DNA from: Paenalcaligenes sp052103955
GTDB lineage: Bacteria; Pseudomonadota; Gammaproteobacteria; Burkholderiales; Burkholderiaceae_B
DNA: 64,000 bases
Direction: 5' to 3'
Assembly: GCA_052103955.1 (NCBI GenBank)
Contig: JBQELO010000008.1
Location: 92,580-156,579 of the forward strand
Below, one piece after another: positions 50,074-58,786 of the stretch. Both the position numbers and the translations under genes were made by a program. The notes below the pieces were generated by a model that was not told the origin of the DNA, did not search any database, and saw only the letters and a program-made list of their open reading frames with translations. How positions within the stretch are numbered: the first letter of the stretch is position 1; every line of letters begins with the position of its first letter.

Positions 50074-51506
50074 TAAAAGCTAAGCTCAGTACACTTAGCG
50101 CAGCATTGCTGCTAGCAGGGTGCTCATTCGCTCCTAAATACGAGCAACCCGAGATGCCTGTTTCTGCGGAGTACCCTGCTTATGTGCAGGGTGCCGCCGA
50201 GGCAAGCGCTGAGGGTAGTGTGGAAACCTTGGGTTGGAAAGAGTTCTTTAACGACCCACGTTTACAAGCACTGATTGCTCTATCCCTAGAAAACAACCGC
50301 GATATGCGTATTGCGGTAGCACGTGTGGAGGAAGCGCGTGCGCAGTATGGTATCGCCAGAGGGGCTCAATTCCCTTCTATTGGTGCCGCGGCAAATGGTC
50401 AGGTCACACGCAATCCTGAAGATATGCGTTTGCCTGGCGCATCGTCGGTGAGCAAAACCTTCCAAACCGGTGCCGCTGTTACGTCCTTTGATTTGGACTT
50501 CTTTGGTAAGTTACGCAACCTGAGCGAAGCGGCTTTTGAGCAATACTTGGCGACAGAAGAAGCGCAACGTGCAGTTCGTATTAACGTTGTTGCTCAAGTA
50601 GCTGAAGCCTACTTCCGTTTGCGTGCTGCTCAAGAGTTGCAAAGCGTGATGCTAAGCACCGAGAAAAGCCGTTTGGAAAGTGTGCGCTTAACCAAAGTGT
50701 CGTTTGAGGCGGGTTCTACTTCCGAGCTAGAGCTGAATCAAGCGACGCTACAGCTAGAAACCGTACGCGCAGACCTAGAAGCCGCTAAGCGCAATGAAAT
50801 GCAAGCGCTGAATGCGCTGACATTATTGGTGGGTGCTGAGCTGCCGGCTGACTTGCCTAAAGAGCAAGCATTTGGCCATGATCAGTTGGTCAGCACTATC
50901 CCTGTGGGCTTGCCTTCTGATTTGCTACAACGTCGCCCCGACATTATTGCTGCTGAACACGTATTGCGTGCTTCTAACGCTAATATTGGTGCGGCACGTG
51001 CAGCGTTCTTCCCCTCAATTTCCATCACGGGTTTGCTAGGTTTTGCGAGCCCATCGTTGGGTAATTTAGTGGGTTCATCGCACCGTTTCTGGCAATACTC
51101 ACCACAAATTTCTTTACCGATTTTTGCGGGCGGTAGTATTCAGGCTGGATTGGATGTAGCAGAAGCGAGAAAAATCATCTCGGTAGCCCAATACGAGCAA
51201 AGTATTCAGAACGCTTTCCGCGAAGTAGCGGATGCGTTGGCAGGCGAGGCTACCTATAGTTCGCAATTAGACGCTACAAATCGTATGATCTCATCTGCAG
51301 ACCGTACGCTGGAACTGGCAAACTTGCGCTACAAAACAGGGGTAGATAGTTTCTTGCAGGTGCAAACTGCAGAGGTAAACCTGTACAGTGCGCAACAAGC
51401 GGGTATACAGATTAGTCTGGCTTCGCTGATTAACCGCATCTCGCTATACAAAGCGTTAGGTGGCGGGTGGCAACTGGATGAAAAGGCTATAGAAACCAAT
51501 GATTGA
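50070..51506 (+). CDS. Outer-membrane efflux channel lipoprotein (NodT/OprM family)
   Basis: 478-residue outer-membrane factor that completes the tripartite pump. Lipobox LLAGC at cysteine 18, then two TolC-type repeats, with the typical VASFDLDFFGKLRNLSEAA-like stretch (SFDLDFFGKLRNLSEAA), LLQRRPDIIAAEHVLRASNANIGAARAAFFPS and RYKTGVDSFLQVQTAE. It overlaps both neighbours: 4 bp with the pump gene and 8 bp with pdxJ. Confidence 0.95.
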   Translation: MIKAKLSTLSAALLLAGCSFAPKYEQPEMPVSAEYPAYVQGAAEASAEGSVETLGWKEFFNDPRLQALIALSLENNRDMRIAVARVEEARAQYGIARGAQFPSIGAAANGQVTRNPEDMRLPGASSVSKTFQTGAAVTSFDLDFFGKLRNLSEAAFEQYLATEEAQRAVRINVVAQVAEAYFRLRAAQELQSVMLSTEKSRLESVRLTKVSFEAGSTSELELNQATLQLETVRADLEAAKRNEMQALNALTLLVGAELPADLPKEQAFGHDQLVSTIPVGLPSDLLQRRPDIIAAEHVLRASNANIGAARAAFFPSISITGLLGFASPSLGNLVGSSHRFWQYSPQISLPIFAGGSIQAGLDVAEARKIISVAQYEQSIQNAFREVADALAGEATYSSQLDATNRMISSADRTLELANLRYKTGVDSFLQVQTAEVNLYSAQQAGIQISLASLINRISLYKALGGGWQLDEKAIETND

Positions 51507-52233
51507 GTTGGGTGTAAACATTGATCATGTGGCAACGCTGCGTCAGCAGCGTTTGACCACATACCCCGATCCCTTACTGGCGGCACAACGTGCTGAAGAA
51601 GCAGGTGCAGATTTAATTACATTGCACCTGCGTGAAGATAGACGCCATATTCAAGATGCAGACGTATTTGCCATGCGTCCGTTGTTGCGTACCAGAATGA
51701 ATCTGGAATGCGCAATCACCACGGAAATGCTGGAAATTGCTTGCAAGGTTAAACCGGATGATGTGTGTCTAGTACCTGAAAAACGCCACGAACTAACTAC
51801 CGAAGGTGGGTTAGATGTAGTGGGGCACTTCGAGCAAGTAAGTGCCGCCGTTAAGCAATTGCAAGACGCCGGCATTCGTGTGTCGTTGTTTATCGATGCT
51901 GACACTGCACAAATTGCTGCTGCTCAAAAAGCAGGCGCTACCGTCATTGAATTGCATACTGGGGCATTTGCCGATGCTACAGGCCCAGAAGAGCAAGCTA
52001 TACAGTTGCAACGCATCCGCGAAGGTGCTGCGCAAGGTGTGGCGTTAGGGCTGCGTGTGAATGCTGGTCACGGCTTGCATTACGGTAACGTACAAGAAGT
52101 GGCAGCTATTCCAGGTATTGCTGAGCTAAACATTGGTCACGCCATTGTGGCTCAAGCTGTGTTCGATGGCTGGGAAAAAGCTGTACGTGACATGAAAGCT
52201 TTGATTGTCACCACCGCCCAGCAACGCCCTTAA
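51499..52233 (+). CDS. pdxJ: Pyridoxine 5'-phosphate synthase
   Basis: 244-residue TIM-barrel enzyme that condenses 1-deoxyxylulose 5-phosphate with 3-amino-2-oxopropyl phosphate to make pyridoxine 5'-phosphate. IELGVNIDHVATLRQQR, LVPEKRHELTTEGGLDV, LHTGAFAD and NAGHGLHYGN are family hallmarks. The start lies inside the end of the efflux channel gene (8-bp overlap), so translation appears coupled to an efflux operon. In most proteobacteria pdxJ follows recO and precedes acpS; neither is here. Confidence 0.95.
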   Translation: MIELGVNIDHVATLRQQRLTTYPDPLLAAQRAEEAGADLITLHLREDRRHIQDADVFAMRPLLRTRMNLECAITTEMLEIACKVKPDDVCLVPEKRHELTTEGGLDVVGHFEQVSAAVKQLQDAGIRVSLFIDADTAQIAAAQKAGATVIELHTGAFADATGPEEQAIQLQRIREGAAQGVALGLRVNAGHGLHYGNVQEVAAIPGIAELNIGHAIVAQAVFDGWEKAVRDMKALIVTTAQQRP

Positions 52234-52268
52234 TGGGTGCTGGATAGATAGTTTTGTAAGGAGTTGAT

Positions 52269-52838
52269 GTGTCTGTCATCTCAACACTGTTAAGCCGTAA
52301 TTCGGTAAAAATGGTGCAAGGTCCAGGTCCTAGCGCAGAGCAGTTGGAACAGATTTTGCAAACGGCAATGGTTGCACCTGATCACGGTAAGTTGCGTCCT
52401 TGGCGCTTTAAACTGATTCGTGGTGAGGCGGTAGTAAAGCTAGGCGATTTAGCCGTACAAGCAATGGCCGAAGAAGGTATGGCGGTAGCGCCTACTAAAG
52501 AAGCGTCCATTCGTACATGGTTGAAAGACGTACCATTGTTGATTGCGGTGGCTTGCCACTTGGATCACAGCAACGAACGTATTCCTGAGCACGAACGCCT
52601 GTTAGCCACAGGTGCTGCGGTGATGAATATGCTGAATGCGGCTCATGCATTGGGCTTGGGTGCTTACTGGAGTACAGGTCTAGGTACCTATACGCATAAA
52701 GTGCCTGAAGCCTTGGGTTTTGACTCGTTAGACTACACATTTATGGGCTTTGTGGTGGTAGGTTCTTTACCTGATGCCGTGCCTGTAAAAGATCGTCCTA
52801 ACTTCAGCGATTATGTAGGCGAGTGGAAAGGCAATTAA
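52269..52838 (+). CDS. Nitroreductase family protein (YdjA-like)
   Basis: 189-residue FMN-dependent oxidoreductase of the short YdjA type. N-terminal SRNSVKMVQGPGPSAEQLEQIL, then APDHGKLRPWRF for FMN phosphate and GAYWSTGLG for the isoalloxazine side. The start is GTG at 52269 with an AAGGAG site 5 bp upstream. It is 35 bp after pdxJ and ends with a strong terminator, so it is probably the last gene of the efflux-pdxJ transcript. Substrate unknown. Confidence 0.9.
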   Translation: MSVISTLLSRNSVKMVQGPGPSAEQLEQILQTAMVAPDHGKLRPWRFKLIRGEAVVKLGDLAVQAMAEEGMAVAPTKEASIRTWLKDVPLLIAVACHLDHSNERIPEHERLLATGAAVMNMLNAAHALGLGAYWSTGLGTYTHKVPEALGFDSLDYTFMGFVVVGSLPDAVPVKDRPNFSDYVGEWKGN

Positions 52839-52867
52839 GCATTTCCCTTCTTGCTAAGGCATGAACT

Positions 52868-52903
52868 AAAACAGCCCCTGTATCATGCAGGGGCTGTTTT
52901 TTT
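52868..52903 (+). terminator. Rho-independent terminator after the nitroreductase gene
   Basis: Perfect 10-bp stem ACAGCCCCTG (52871-52880) / CAGGGGCTGT (52888-52897) with A's before and T's after; bidirectional in principle and placed between convergent nitroreductase and cueR genes. Confidence 0.93.
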
Positions 52904-52941
52904 ATGCAGACTACTACGTATGGTCAGGTGCTAGTACAGGC

Positions 52942-53352
52942 TTAGCTGGCGGCAACGGCGCCGAGGTTATCCAAAATAGGGCATTCAGGGCGTTCATCGC
53001 CGTGGCAGCATTGGGTAAGGTGTTTTAGTGTGTTGGCCATGTCTTGCAGCTCAGAGGCTTTACGCTCTAGCTCGTCAATGTGCTGCTGGGCCAAAAGTTT
53101 AACTTCTGCACTGCTGCGATCTTGGTTGTGCCATAGCGTCAGTAACTCTTTGATTTGTGCCAATGAAAAGCCCAAACTTCTCGCACGTTGTATAAAACGT
53201 AAGCCGTGCAAATCGCGTTCTGTGTACAGCCTGTAACCGCCTTCTGAGCGAGCAGTGGGTTGCAACAACCCCTCGCTTTCGTAGTAGCGAATCATTTTGC
53301 TGCTTAGTTGGCTGCGTTCGGCGGCAACACCGATGGTGACGGCTTGACTCAT
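52942..53352 (-). CDS. cueR: Copper-responsive MerR-family regulator CueR
   Basis: 136 residues from the ATG at 53350-53352 (GAGGAG site 7 bp upstream); a frame reaching 53469 is rejected because it adds nothing family-like. The MerR HTH (TIGVAAERSQLSSKMIRYYE) and hinge GYRLYTERDL are typical. The CueR metal loop C116-x7-C124 (CHGDERPECPI) and the serine before the dimerisation helix (RSSAEVK) mark the monovalent Cu/Ag/Au group rather than Zn, Cd or Hg members. Its own promoter contains a canonical CueR-type operator. Confidence 0.92.
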   Translation of the reverse strand: MSQAVTIGVAAERSQLSSKMIRYYESEGLLQPTARSEGGYRLYTERDLHGLRFIQRARSLGFSLAQIKELLTLWHNQDRSSAEVKLLAQQHIDELERKASELQDMANTLKHLTQCCHGDERPECPILDNLGAVAAS

Positions 53353-53395
53353 GTGTGCACTCCTCAATAAACGACAAAGCTGAACCCTGAGTACG

Positions 53396-53426
53396 AGTAT
53401 GAACCTTACCATAATGTTAAGGTCAA
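53396..53426 (-). promoter_or_regulatory. CueR-type promoter with 19-bp spacer driving cueR
   Basis: On the minus strand TTGACC (53421-53426), a spacer of exactly 19 bp (53402-53420) and CATACT (53396-53401). A dyad, ACCTTA (53403-53408) / TAAGGT (53418-53423), fills the spacer. Overlong spacers with this dyad are the hallmark of promoters that MerR-family activators untwist, so cueR is expected to be autoactivated by copper. Confidence 0.85.
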
Positions 53427-53546
53427 ACCCTAAAGCGATAGTGCTGCGAAATGTCATCAAAGCGAGCATTCAGACTGTAGCGGTGTACGTTTTACAGTAC
53501 TCTACCCAGTGTAGAACTGCTTTTATTTATCTATTTAGGAGTCCGT

Positions 53547-53747
53547 ATGAAACATGAATTTACCGTTGCAGACATGACATGTGGTCACTGTGTGAAAACC
53601 ATTACAACTGCGATTCAGAACGCATGGCCCGCAGCGGTGGTGGTGGCCGATACGGCTACGCATCACCTAAGCGTCGAGGTAGAGGCAGATAATGCTGCCG
53701 TTGCAGCAGTAGTAAAAGAAGAGGGTTACACACCAGTAGCAGCCTAA
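53547..53747 (+). CDS. copZ: Copper chaperone CopZ (heavy-metal-associated domain)
   Basis: 66-residue HMA-domain protein carrying the metal site MTCGHC (Cys12, Cys15) and a ferredoxin-like fold. It binds Cu(I) in the cytoplasm for delivery to exporters or regulators. AGGAG ribosome site. Divergent from cueR and followed by the flavoprotein gene after 62 bp. Confidence 0.92.
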   Translation: MKHEFTVADMTCGHCVKTITTAIQNAWPAAVVVADTATHHLSVEVEADNAAVAAVVKEEGYTPVAA

Positions 53748-53809
53748 GCGATAGCGCTGTATGGTTGTAGCAGTACCCTAGGATGGCGATATAACAGCAG
53801 AGGAAAAGC

Positions 53810-55195
53810 ATGAAAACACTGAATGTTGATGTGGCAATCATTGGTGCAGGAACCGCAGGCATGACGGCGTACCGTCAGGTAATACGGCGGGGCAAAACGG
53901 CTGTGCTTATTGAGGACTCGCATTACGGTACAACGTGCGCACGGGTAGGCTGTATGCCTTCCAAGTTGCTTATTTCCGCTGCTGATCATCGCCATGCTAT
54001 AGATGAAGCCCCTAAGTTCGGCATTAATGTCGATACTACTACTGTGAAAGTGGATGGCGTCGCAGTGATGGACCGAGTGAAACGCGAGCGCGACCGCTTC
54101 GTGTCCTTTGTGGTCAGTGACGTAGAGGGTTTTGCTGCTGATACCAAATTGTGGGGAACGGCACGTTTTACCGGAGAAAACACGCTAGAGGTGGGCGATC
54201 ATACGCAAGTACACGCCAAAGCCTTTGTAATTGCCAGTGGTACGAGCCCACGCACGCCAGCAGCATTAAAAGCGCTGGGTGATAAGCTGCTGACCACGGA
54301 CGAGATCTTCTATTGGGACGATCTGCCCAAAAGCATTGCCATCTTGGGCACGGGTGTGATCGGGATGGAAATAGGGCAGGCGTTGCACCGCTTGGGAGTG
54401 AAGGTCACTATCATCAACCGTAGCCAACGTATTGCCGGTATACAAGACCCTAAAGTCGCCGAAAATGCACGTAGCGTGTTTTCTGAAGAAATGGATATAC
54501 GCTTTGACACGCAAATTCTGCGAGCAGAACGCCATGGCAATGACGTGCAGCTTAGCTTACAAGATGAGCAGGGGGCTGAAAGTCTATTAACGGTTGAGTG
54601 CGTGTTAAACGCAGCAGGCAGACAGCCAAATATAGAAAAGCTGAATCTTGCCGCAGCCGGAGTCACCGTCGATGCAAAAGCTAAGCTTAGCTTCAATGAG
54701 CACACCTTGCAGGTGGAAAATAAACCCATTTTCGTAGCGGGTGATGTGAATGGTTTACACCCCATTTTGCACGAAGCCGCTGACGATGGACGTATTGCCG
54801 CAGATAACGCTGTGAACTGGCCAACAGCGCCTCAGGCACCCGCTAGACGCAGCCCTATGAAGGTAGTGTTCAGTAACCCTCAGGTGATGGCTGTAGGGCT
54901 GGCCTTTGCTGACTTGCCCGCCGATGTGCGTATTGGCGAGGTGAGTTTTGCTAACCAAGGGCGATCACGCGTGATGCTGGAAAATAAAGGCATGCTACGT
55001 GTGTACGCGGATAAAAACACGGATGTGTTTTTGGGTGCAGAAATGGTGGGGCCATCGGCCGAGCATTTGGCGCACTTGCTGGCATGGTCTGCGCAACAGC
55101 AACTCACCATCAAAGAAATGTTGGGAATGCCCTTTTACCACCCGGTGGTGGAAGAGGGCTTGCGTACGGCATTGCGCAATACGCATTCCTCGTGA
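53810..55195 (+). CDS. Dihydrolipoamide dehydrogenase-like pyridine nucleotide-disulfide oxidoreductase
   Basis: 461-residue FAD protein with redox-active cysteines 43 and 48 in GTTCARVGCMPSKLL, an NAD-binding GTGVIGMEIGQAL motif, and the C-terminal partner pair H444/E449 in FYHPVVEEGL. All elements needed for disulfide reductase activity are present. The first residues lack a lipoyl or HMA domain. It lies between copZ and a convergent SCO gene, away from any dehydrogenase complex genes, so a role in thiol balance or in copper handling is suggested by context only. Relation to mercuric reductases was considered, but the vicinal C-terminal cysteines of MerA are absent. Confidence 0.88.
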   Translation: MKTLNVDVAIIGAGTAGMTAYRQVIRRGKTAVLIEDSHYGTTCARVGCMPSKLLISAADHRHAIDEAPKFGINVDTTTVKVDGVAVMDRVKRERDRFVSFVVSDVEGFAADTKLWGTARFTGENTLEVGDHTQVHAKAFVIASGTSPRTPAALKALGDKLLTTDEIFYWDDLPKSIAILGTGVIGMEIGQALHRLGVKVTIINRSQRIAGIQDPKVAENARSVFSEEMDIRFDTQILRAERHGNDVQLSLQDEQGAESLLTVECVLNAAGRQPNIEKLNLAAAGVTVDAKAKLSFNEHTLQVENKPIFVAGDVNGLHPILHEAADDGRIAADNAVNWPTAPQAPARRSPMKVVFSNPQVMAVGLAFADLPADVRIGEVSFANQGRSRVMLENKGMLRVYADKNTDVFLGAEMVGPSAEHLAHLLAWSAQQQLTIKEMLGMPFYHPVVEEGLRTALRNTHSS

Positions 55196-55196
55196 G

Positions 55197-55805
55197 TCAC
55201 AGTAGCTTGCGTACGGCTTCGGTCAGGTCTTCTACTGATTCGGAGTCTGACGCCAGCACGCGTGCTTTGCCGCGCTCATCGAAAATATATACCCCACGGC
55301 TATGGGCCACTTCGTAGTAGTCTGAATTGGCTTCGGTGGGCTTTTCGATTTGGAAGGCCACGCGGTAACGGCGTGCGAGATCGGCAATGGTTTTCTCGTT
55401 GCCAGTTAAGCCTATAGCGTTGGTATCAAAAGCATCCACGTAGGCTTTCAGTATTTCAGGGGTGTCGCGGTGTGGGTCTACGCTGACGAACACCACCTGT
55501 ACATTTTCACCGGCATCCCCCAAATTCTCTACCACGGCAGAAAGTTGTGCCATGGTGGTAGGACAGATATCGGGGCAATTGGCATAGCCAAAGAACATCA
55601 ACACGATTTTCCCTTTGAGGTCATCTTGGGTAACGTGTTGGTTGTCTACCGATTGCAGGTCAAACTTTAGATCGGGCAGAAAGCCGGTCACAGGATGTAT
55701 TTGCGATTCTGCGGCCAATAAAGGACCTGCAAAAAGTACGCTGCTACCTAACACTACACTGGCGGCGACGCGCTTGCACAGAGAGCGAAGAGTGAACTTT
55801 GTCAT
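55197..55805 (-). CDS. SCO1/SenC-family copper chaperone
   Basis: 202-residue exported thioredoxin-fold protein that delivers copper to the CuA centre of cytochrome c oxidase. The ATG at 55803-55805 gives a signal sequence ending GPLLAAES; a frame beginning at 55874 is rejected. Copper ligands are intact: C77 and C81 in CPDICPTTMAQ and His168 in EVAHSRGVYIFD. Convergent with the flavoprotein gene, ends 1 bp apart. No oxidase gene is in view. Confidence 0.93.
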   Translation of the reverse strand: MTKFTLRSLCKRVAASVVLGSSVLFAGPLLAAESQIHPVTGFLPDLKFDLQSVDNQHVTQDDLKGKIVLMFFGYANCPDICPTTMAQLSAVVENLGDAGENVQVVFVSVDPHRDTPEILKAYVDAFDTNAIGLTGNEKTIADLARRYRVAFQIEKPTEANSDYYEVAHSRGVYIFDERGKARVLASDSESVEDLTEAVRKLL

Positions 55806-55815
55806 AAGCCTATAT

Positions 55816-55842
55816 ACAAACACCCCCACCAGAAGGTGGGGG
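55816..55842 (-). terminator. Rho-independent terminator after prlC
   Basis: CCCCCACC (55823-55830) / GGTGGGGG (55835-55842) around AGAA; on the minus strand it is followed by TGTTTGT. It ends the kinase-regulator-folD-prlC transcript, 10 bp after the prlC stop. Confidence 0.8.
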
Positions 55843-55851
55843 ATAAAGGGT

Positions 55852-57915
55852 TTAGGATTGTGCCAACATACCACTGTGGCGCAGTAAAGCGTCTATAGAC
55901 GGATCGCGTCCACGGAAGGCTTTAAATGAATCTGCAGCAGGGCGTTCGCCACCCACAGCCAAAATTTCGTCCAAGAACTTGCGGCCTGTTTCAGGGTTTA
56001 GCGTGTTACGGCTATCACCGTTTTGTAGCGCAGTTTCTTCAAATGCGCTGTAGGCGTCTGAGGACAACACTTCGGCCCATTTGTAGCTGTAGTAACCCGC
56101 ACCGTAGCCACCTGCAAACAAGTGAGAGAATGCGTGTGGGAAGCGATGCCACTCGGGTGGGAAGATCACTGCCACTTCTTTTCTAACTTGATCCAGCGTA
56201 CCCAGCACGTCGTTAATGGACAGACCTTGCTCTTGTTGGTGAACCAGCATGTCAAACAGCGAGAATTCGATTTGTCGCACCATCTGCATACCGCTTTGAA
56301 AGTTCTTGGCGGCAAGCAGTTTGTCGTACAGCGCACGAGGCAGAGATTCGCCTGTGGTCACGTGGCGTGACAGTTTTTGCACAACTGGCCATTCCCAGCA
56401 GAAGTTTTCCATAAATTGCGAAGGCAATTCGATGGCATCCCACTCCACGGCAGAAAACGCAGATACAGCGGGCTCGTCTACACGAGACAGCAGGGCGTGT
56501 AGCGCGTGACCGCTTTCGTGGAAGAGGGTGATCACTTCGTCGTGCGTGAGCAGCGATGGGCGGCCTTCTTGTGGTTGAGCAAAGTTGCAGACCAAATACA
56601 CTACAGGCACTTGTGTGGAAGCACCCAGCAGTTTGCGGTCACGTTCACCATTAACCCAAGCACCGCCTTGTTTACCGGCGCGTGCATACAGGTCTACATA
56701 CAAGTAACCCAGCGTATTAGCGGCTTTATCTTGCACAGCATAGGCTTGTACATCAGGATGCCAGCCCGGTTCTTGTGTGGGTACAAACTGTACGCCGTAC
56801 AGCGTGTGCACCACATCAAACAGCCCTTGCATAACTTGGGGTTCAGTAAAGTACTGGCGTACTTCGTCTTCCGAGTAAGCGTAGCGGTTCTCACGCAAAC
56901 GCTCGGCGGCATAAGCCATATCCCAAGGTTGCAGTGTCTCCATGTGCAGCGTGGTGCGAGCAAATTCTTGCAACTGCTCTAGGTCGGTACGCGCAAAAGC
57001 AATAGATTTACCCGCCAAGGTGCGTAGAAATTCCAGCACTTGTTCTGGGGTGTCAGCCATGCGAGTTTCTAAACGCATGTGCGCGAAACTGTCGTAGCCT
57101 AGCAAGCGTGCTTCTTCAGCGCGCAAGCTTAGTAACTGTTCGATGGTTTCAGAGTTGTCCCACTCAGGCTTACTGCTTTGCTCTGATGCGATGGTGGCAT
57201 AGCCTTTGTACATCGTTGCACGCAGTTCTGAGCTTTTAGCGTACTGCATCACCGGAAGATAGCATGGCATTTTAAGGTTCAATAACCATCCGGTTTTACC
57301 TGCTTGGGTAGCGGCGTCTTTGGCGGCTGTGAGCACATCGGCAGGGATGCCTTCCAGTTCGCTTTCGTTTTCAACCAGCAAGCTCCAGTGATCAATGCTA
57401 TCCATCACATGTTCAGAGAAGCGCTGTGATGCAGCCGCTTGTTGCTCTGAGATTTCAGCATAACGCTCACGCTGTTCGCCTTGCAGTTCCACGCCGCTGA
57501 GGCGGAAATTGCGCAGTGCCAATTCAATGACACGTTGGCGAGCAGGGTTTAAGGATGCGAATTCAGCGCTGTCAGCAAGCGTTTTGTACTGGTTGAACAG
57601 TTGCTCGTTCAAACCCAACCACGTAGAAAACTCCGTTACTTTAGGCAAGCACTGGTTATAGGCTTCACGTAGCTCGGGTGTGTTCACCACAGAATTTAGG
57701 TGGCCTACGATAGTCCAGGCGCGCCATAACGGCTCTACCGCATTTTCTAAGGGGGTAACTACGTTATCCCACGAGGTGTCGCTGACGTGCTCTACAGCTT
57801 GTACAGCACTTTTGGCGCTATCTAGCAATTGATCAATAGCAGGTGCAACGTGTTCGGGCAGAATGGCCGAGTAGTCAACCAGTTGGTTAACTGGCCCAAG
57901 CAGGGGATTCGTCAT
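55852..57915 (-). CDS. prlC: Oligopeptidase A, M3 family
   Basis: 687-residue zinc metallopeptidase that degrades cytoplasmic peptides, including cleaved signal peptides. The HEXXH motif is H466-E467-S-G-H470 with the third ligand downstream in the VEWDAIELPSQFMENF region. Length is that of E. coli PrlC. Its ATG directly follows the folD stop codon, so it is the last gene of the operon with folD and the two-component genes. Confidence 0.95.
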   Translation of the reverse strand: MTNPLLGPVNQLVDYSAILPEHVAPAIDQLLDSAKSAVQAVEHVSDTSWDNVVTPLENAVEPLWRAWTIVGHLNSVVNTPELREAYNQCLPKVTEFSTWLGLNEQLFNQYKTLADSAEFASLNPARQRVIELALRNFRLSGVELQGEQRERYAEISEQQAAASQRFSEHVMDSIDHWSLLVENESELEGIPADVLTAAKDAATQAGKTGWLLNLKMPCYLPVMQYAKSSELRATMYKGYATIASEQSSKPEWDNSETIEQLLSLRAEEARLLGYDSFAHMRLETRMADTPEQVLEFLRTLAGKSIAFARTDLEQLQEFARTTLHMETLQPWDMAYAAERLRENRYAYSEDEVRQYFTEPQVMQGLFDVVHTLYGVQFVPTQEPGWHPDVQAYAVQDKAANTLGYLYVDLYARAGKQGGAWVNGERDRKLLGASTQVPVVYLVCNFAQPQEGRPSLLTHDEVITLFHESGHALHALLSRVDEPAVSAFSAVEWDAIELPSQFMENFCWEWPVVQKLSRHVTTGESLPRALYDKLLAAKNFQSGMQMVRQIEFSLFDMLVHQQEQGLSINDVLGTLDQVRKEVAVIFPPEWHRFPHAFSHLFAGGYGAGYYSYKWAEVLSSDAYSAFEETALQNGDSRNTLNPETGRKFLDEILAVGGERPAADSFKAFRGRDPSIDALLRHSGMLAQS

Positions 57916-58785
57916 TTAACTCTCTTTGTTTGCGCGGCGCTCAGCAGCTTCCAACGTATTGACCAGCAACATAGCAATGGTCATCGGGCCCACACCACCA
58001 GGAACGGGGGTGATAGCAGAAGCAACTTGGCTGGCACTAGCGAATTCTACGTCGCCAGCCAGTTTCCCGTCGTCTAGGCGGTTAATGCCCACATCGATAA
58101 CTACGGCGCCAGGTTTGATCATGTCACCCTTAATCATATTGGGTCTACCTACCGCAACTACAAGTACATCGGCTCGGCGAGTCTGTGCCGCCAAGTCGCG
58201 AGTCTTGGAATTACAGAGGGTGACCGTAGCGCCAGCGGCTAGCAGCATCATGGCCATAGGTTTGCCTACGATATTGCTTGCGCCCACAATGACGGCTTCA
58301 GCGCCACGTAGGGTTACATGTTCGGACTCCAGCATTTTCATCACACCGTAAGGGGTGCAGGGACGAAATAGCGGTTGGCCAGTCATGAGCAGACCAGCGT
58401 TACTAATGTGGAAACCGTCTACGTCTTTAGCCGGTGAAATGCTTTCAATCACCAGATGCTCATCCAAATGGGAGGGCAGTGGCAATTGCACCAAGATGCC
58501 GTCTACACCGTCGTCTTGGTTGAGTTTCTCAATCAAGGCCAGCAATTCGTCTTGCGTCGTGCTGGCAGGCAAACGGATAACATCCGAATTGATACCCGCT
58601 TTTTCGCAGGCTAAGGCTTTATTGCGTACATATACCTGAGAAGCTGGGTCTTCACCAATCAATACGACGGTCAGACCAGGATGTATGCCTTTAGCTTGCA
58701 GTGCTTTCACGTTTTCAGCGACTTGCTCGCGAACGCTTTGTGCTAAGGCTGTGCCCGAAATGATCCTGGCTGGTGTACTGCTCAT
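57916..58785 (-). CDS. folD: Methylenetetrahydrofolate dehydrogenase/cyclohydrolase
   Basis: 289-residue bifunctional one-carbon enzyme from the ATG at 58783-58785 (GGAG site); an upstream frame to 58815 is not needed. The Lys-containing active site region SQVYVRNKALACEKAGI, LPLPSHLDEHLV, and the C-terminal signature PVPGGVGPMTIAMLL are complete. The start lies 1 bp after the response regulator stop codon and it abuts prlC, indicating one transcript. Confidence 0.95.
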   Translation of the reverse strand: MSSTPARIISGTALAQSVREQVAENVKALQAKGIHPGLTVVLIGEDPASQVYVRNKALACEKAGINSDVIRLPASTTQDELLALIEKLNQDDGVDGILVQLPLPSHLDEHLVIESISPAKDVDGFHISNAGLLMTGQPLFRPCTPYGVMKMLESEHVTLRGAEAVIVGASNIVGKPMAMMLLAAGATVTLCNSKTRDLAAQTRRADVLVVAVGRPNMIKGDMIKPGAVVIDVGINRLDDGKLAGDVEFASASQVASAITPVPGGVGPMTIAMLLVNTLEAAERRANKES

Positions 58786-58786
58786 G

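Noticed and set aside
53470..53546. Search for a second 19-bp-spacer MerR promoter before copZ
   Set aside because: Only TTTACA and TAGAAC 15 bp apart are seen, and no ACCTTA/TAAGGT-type dyad.
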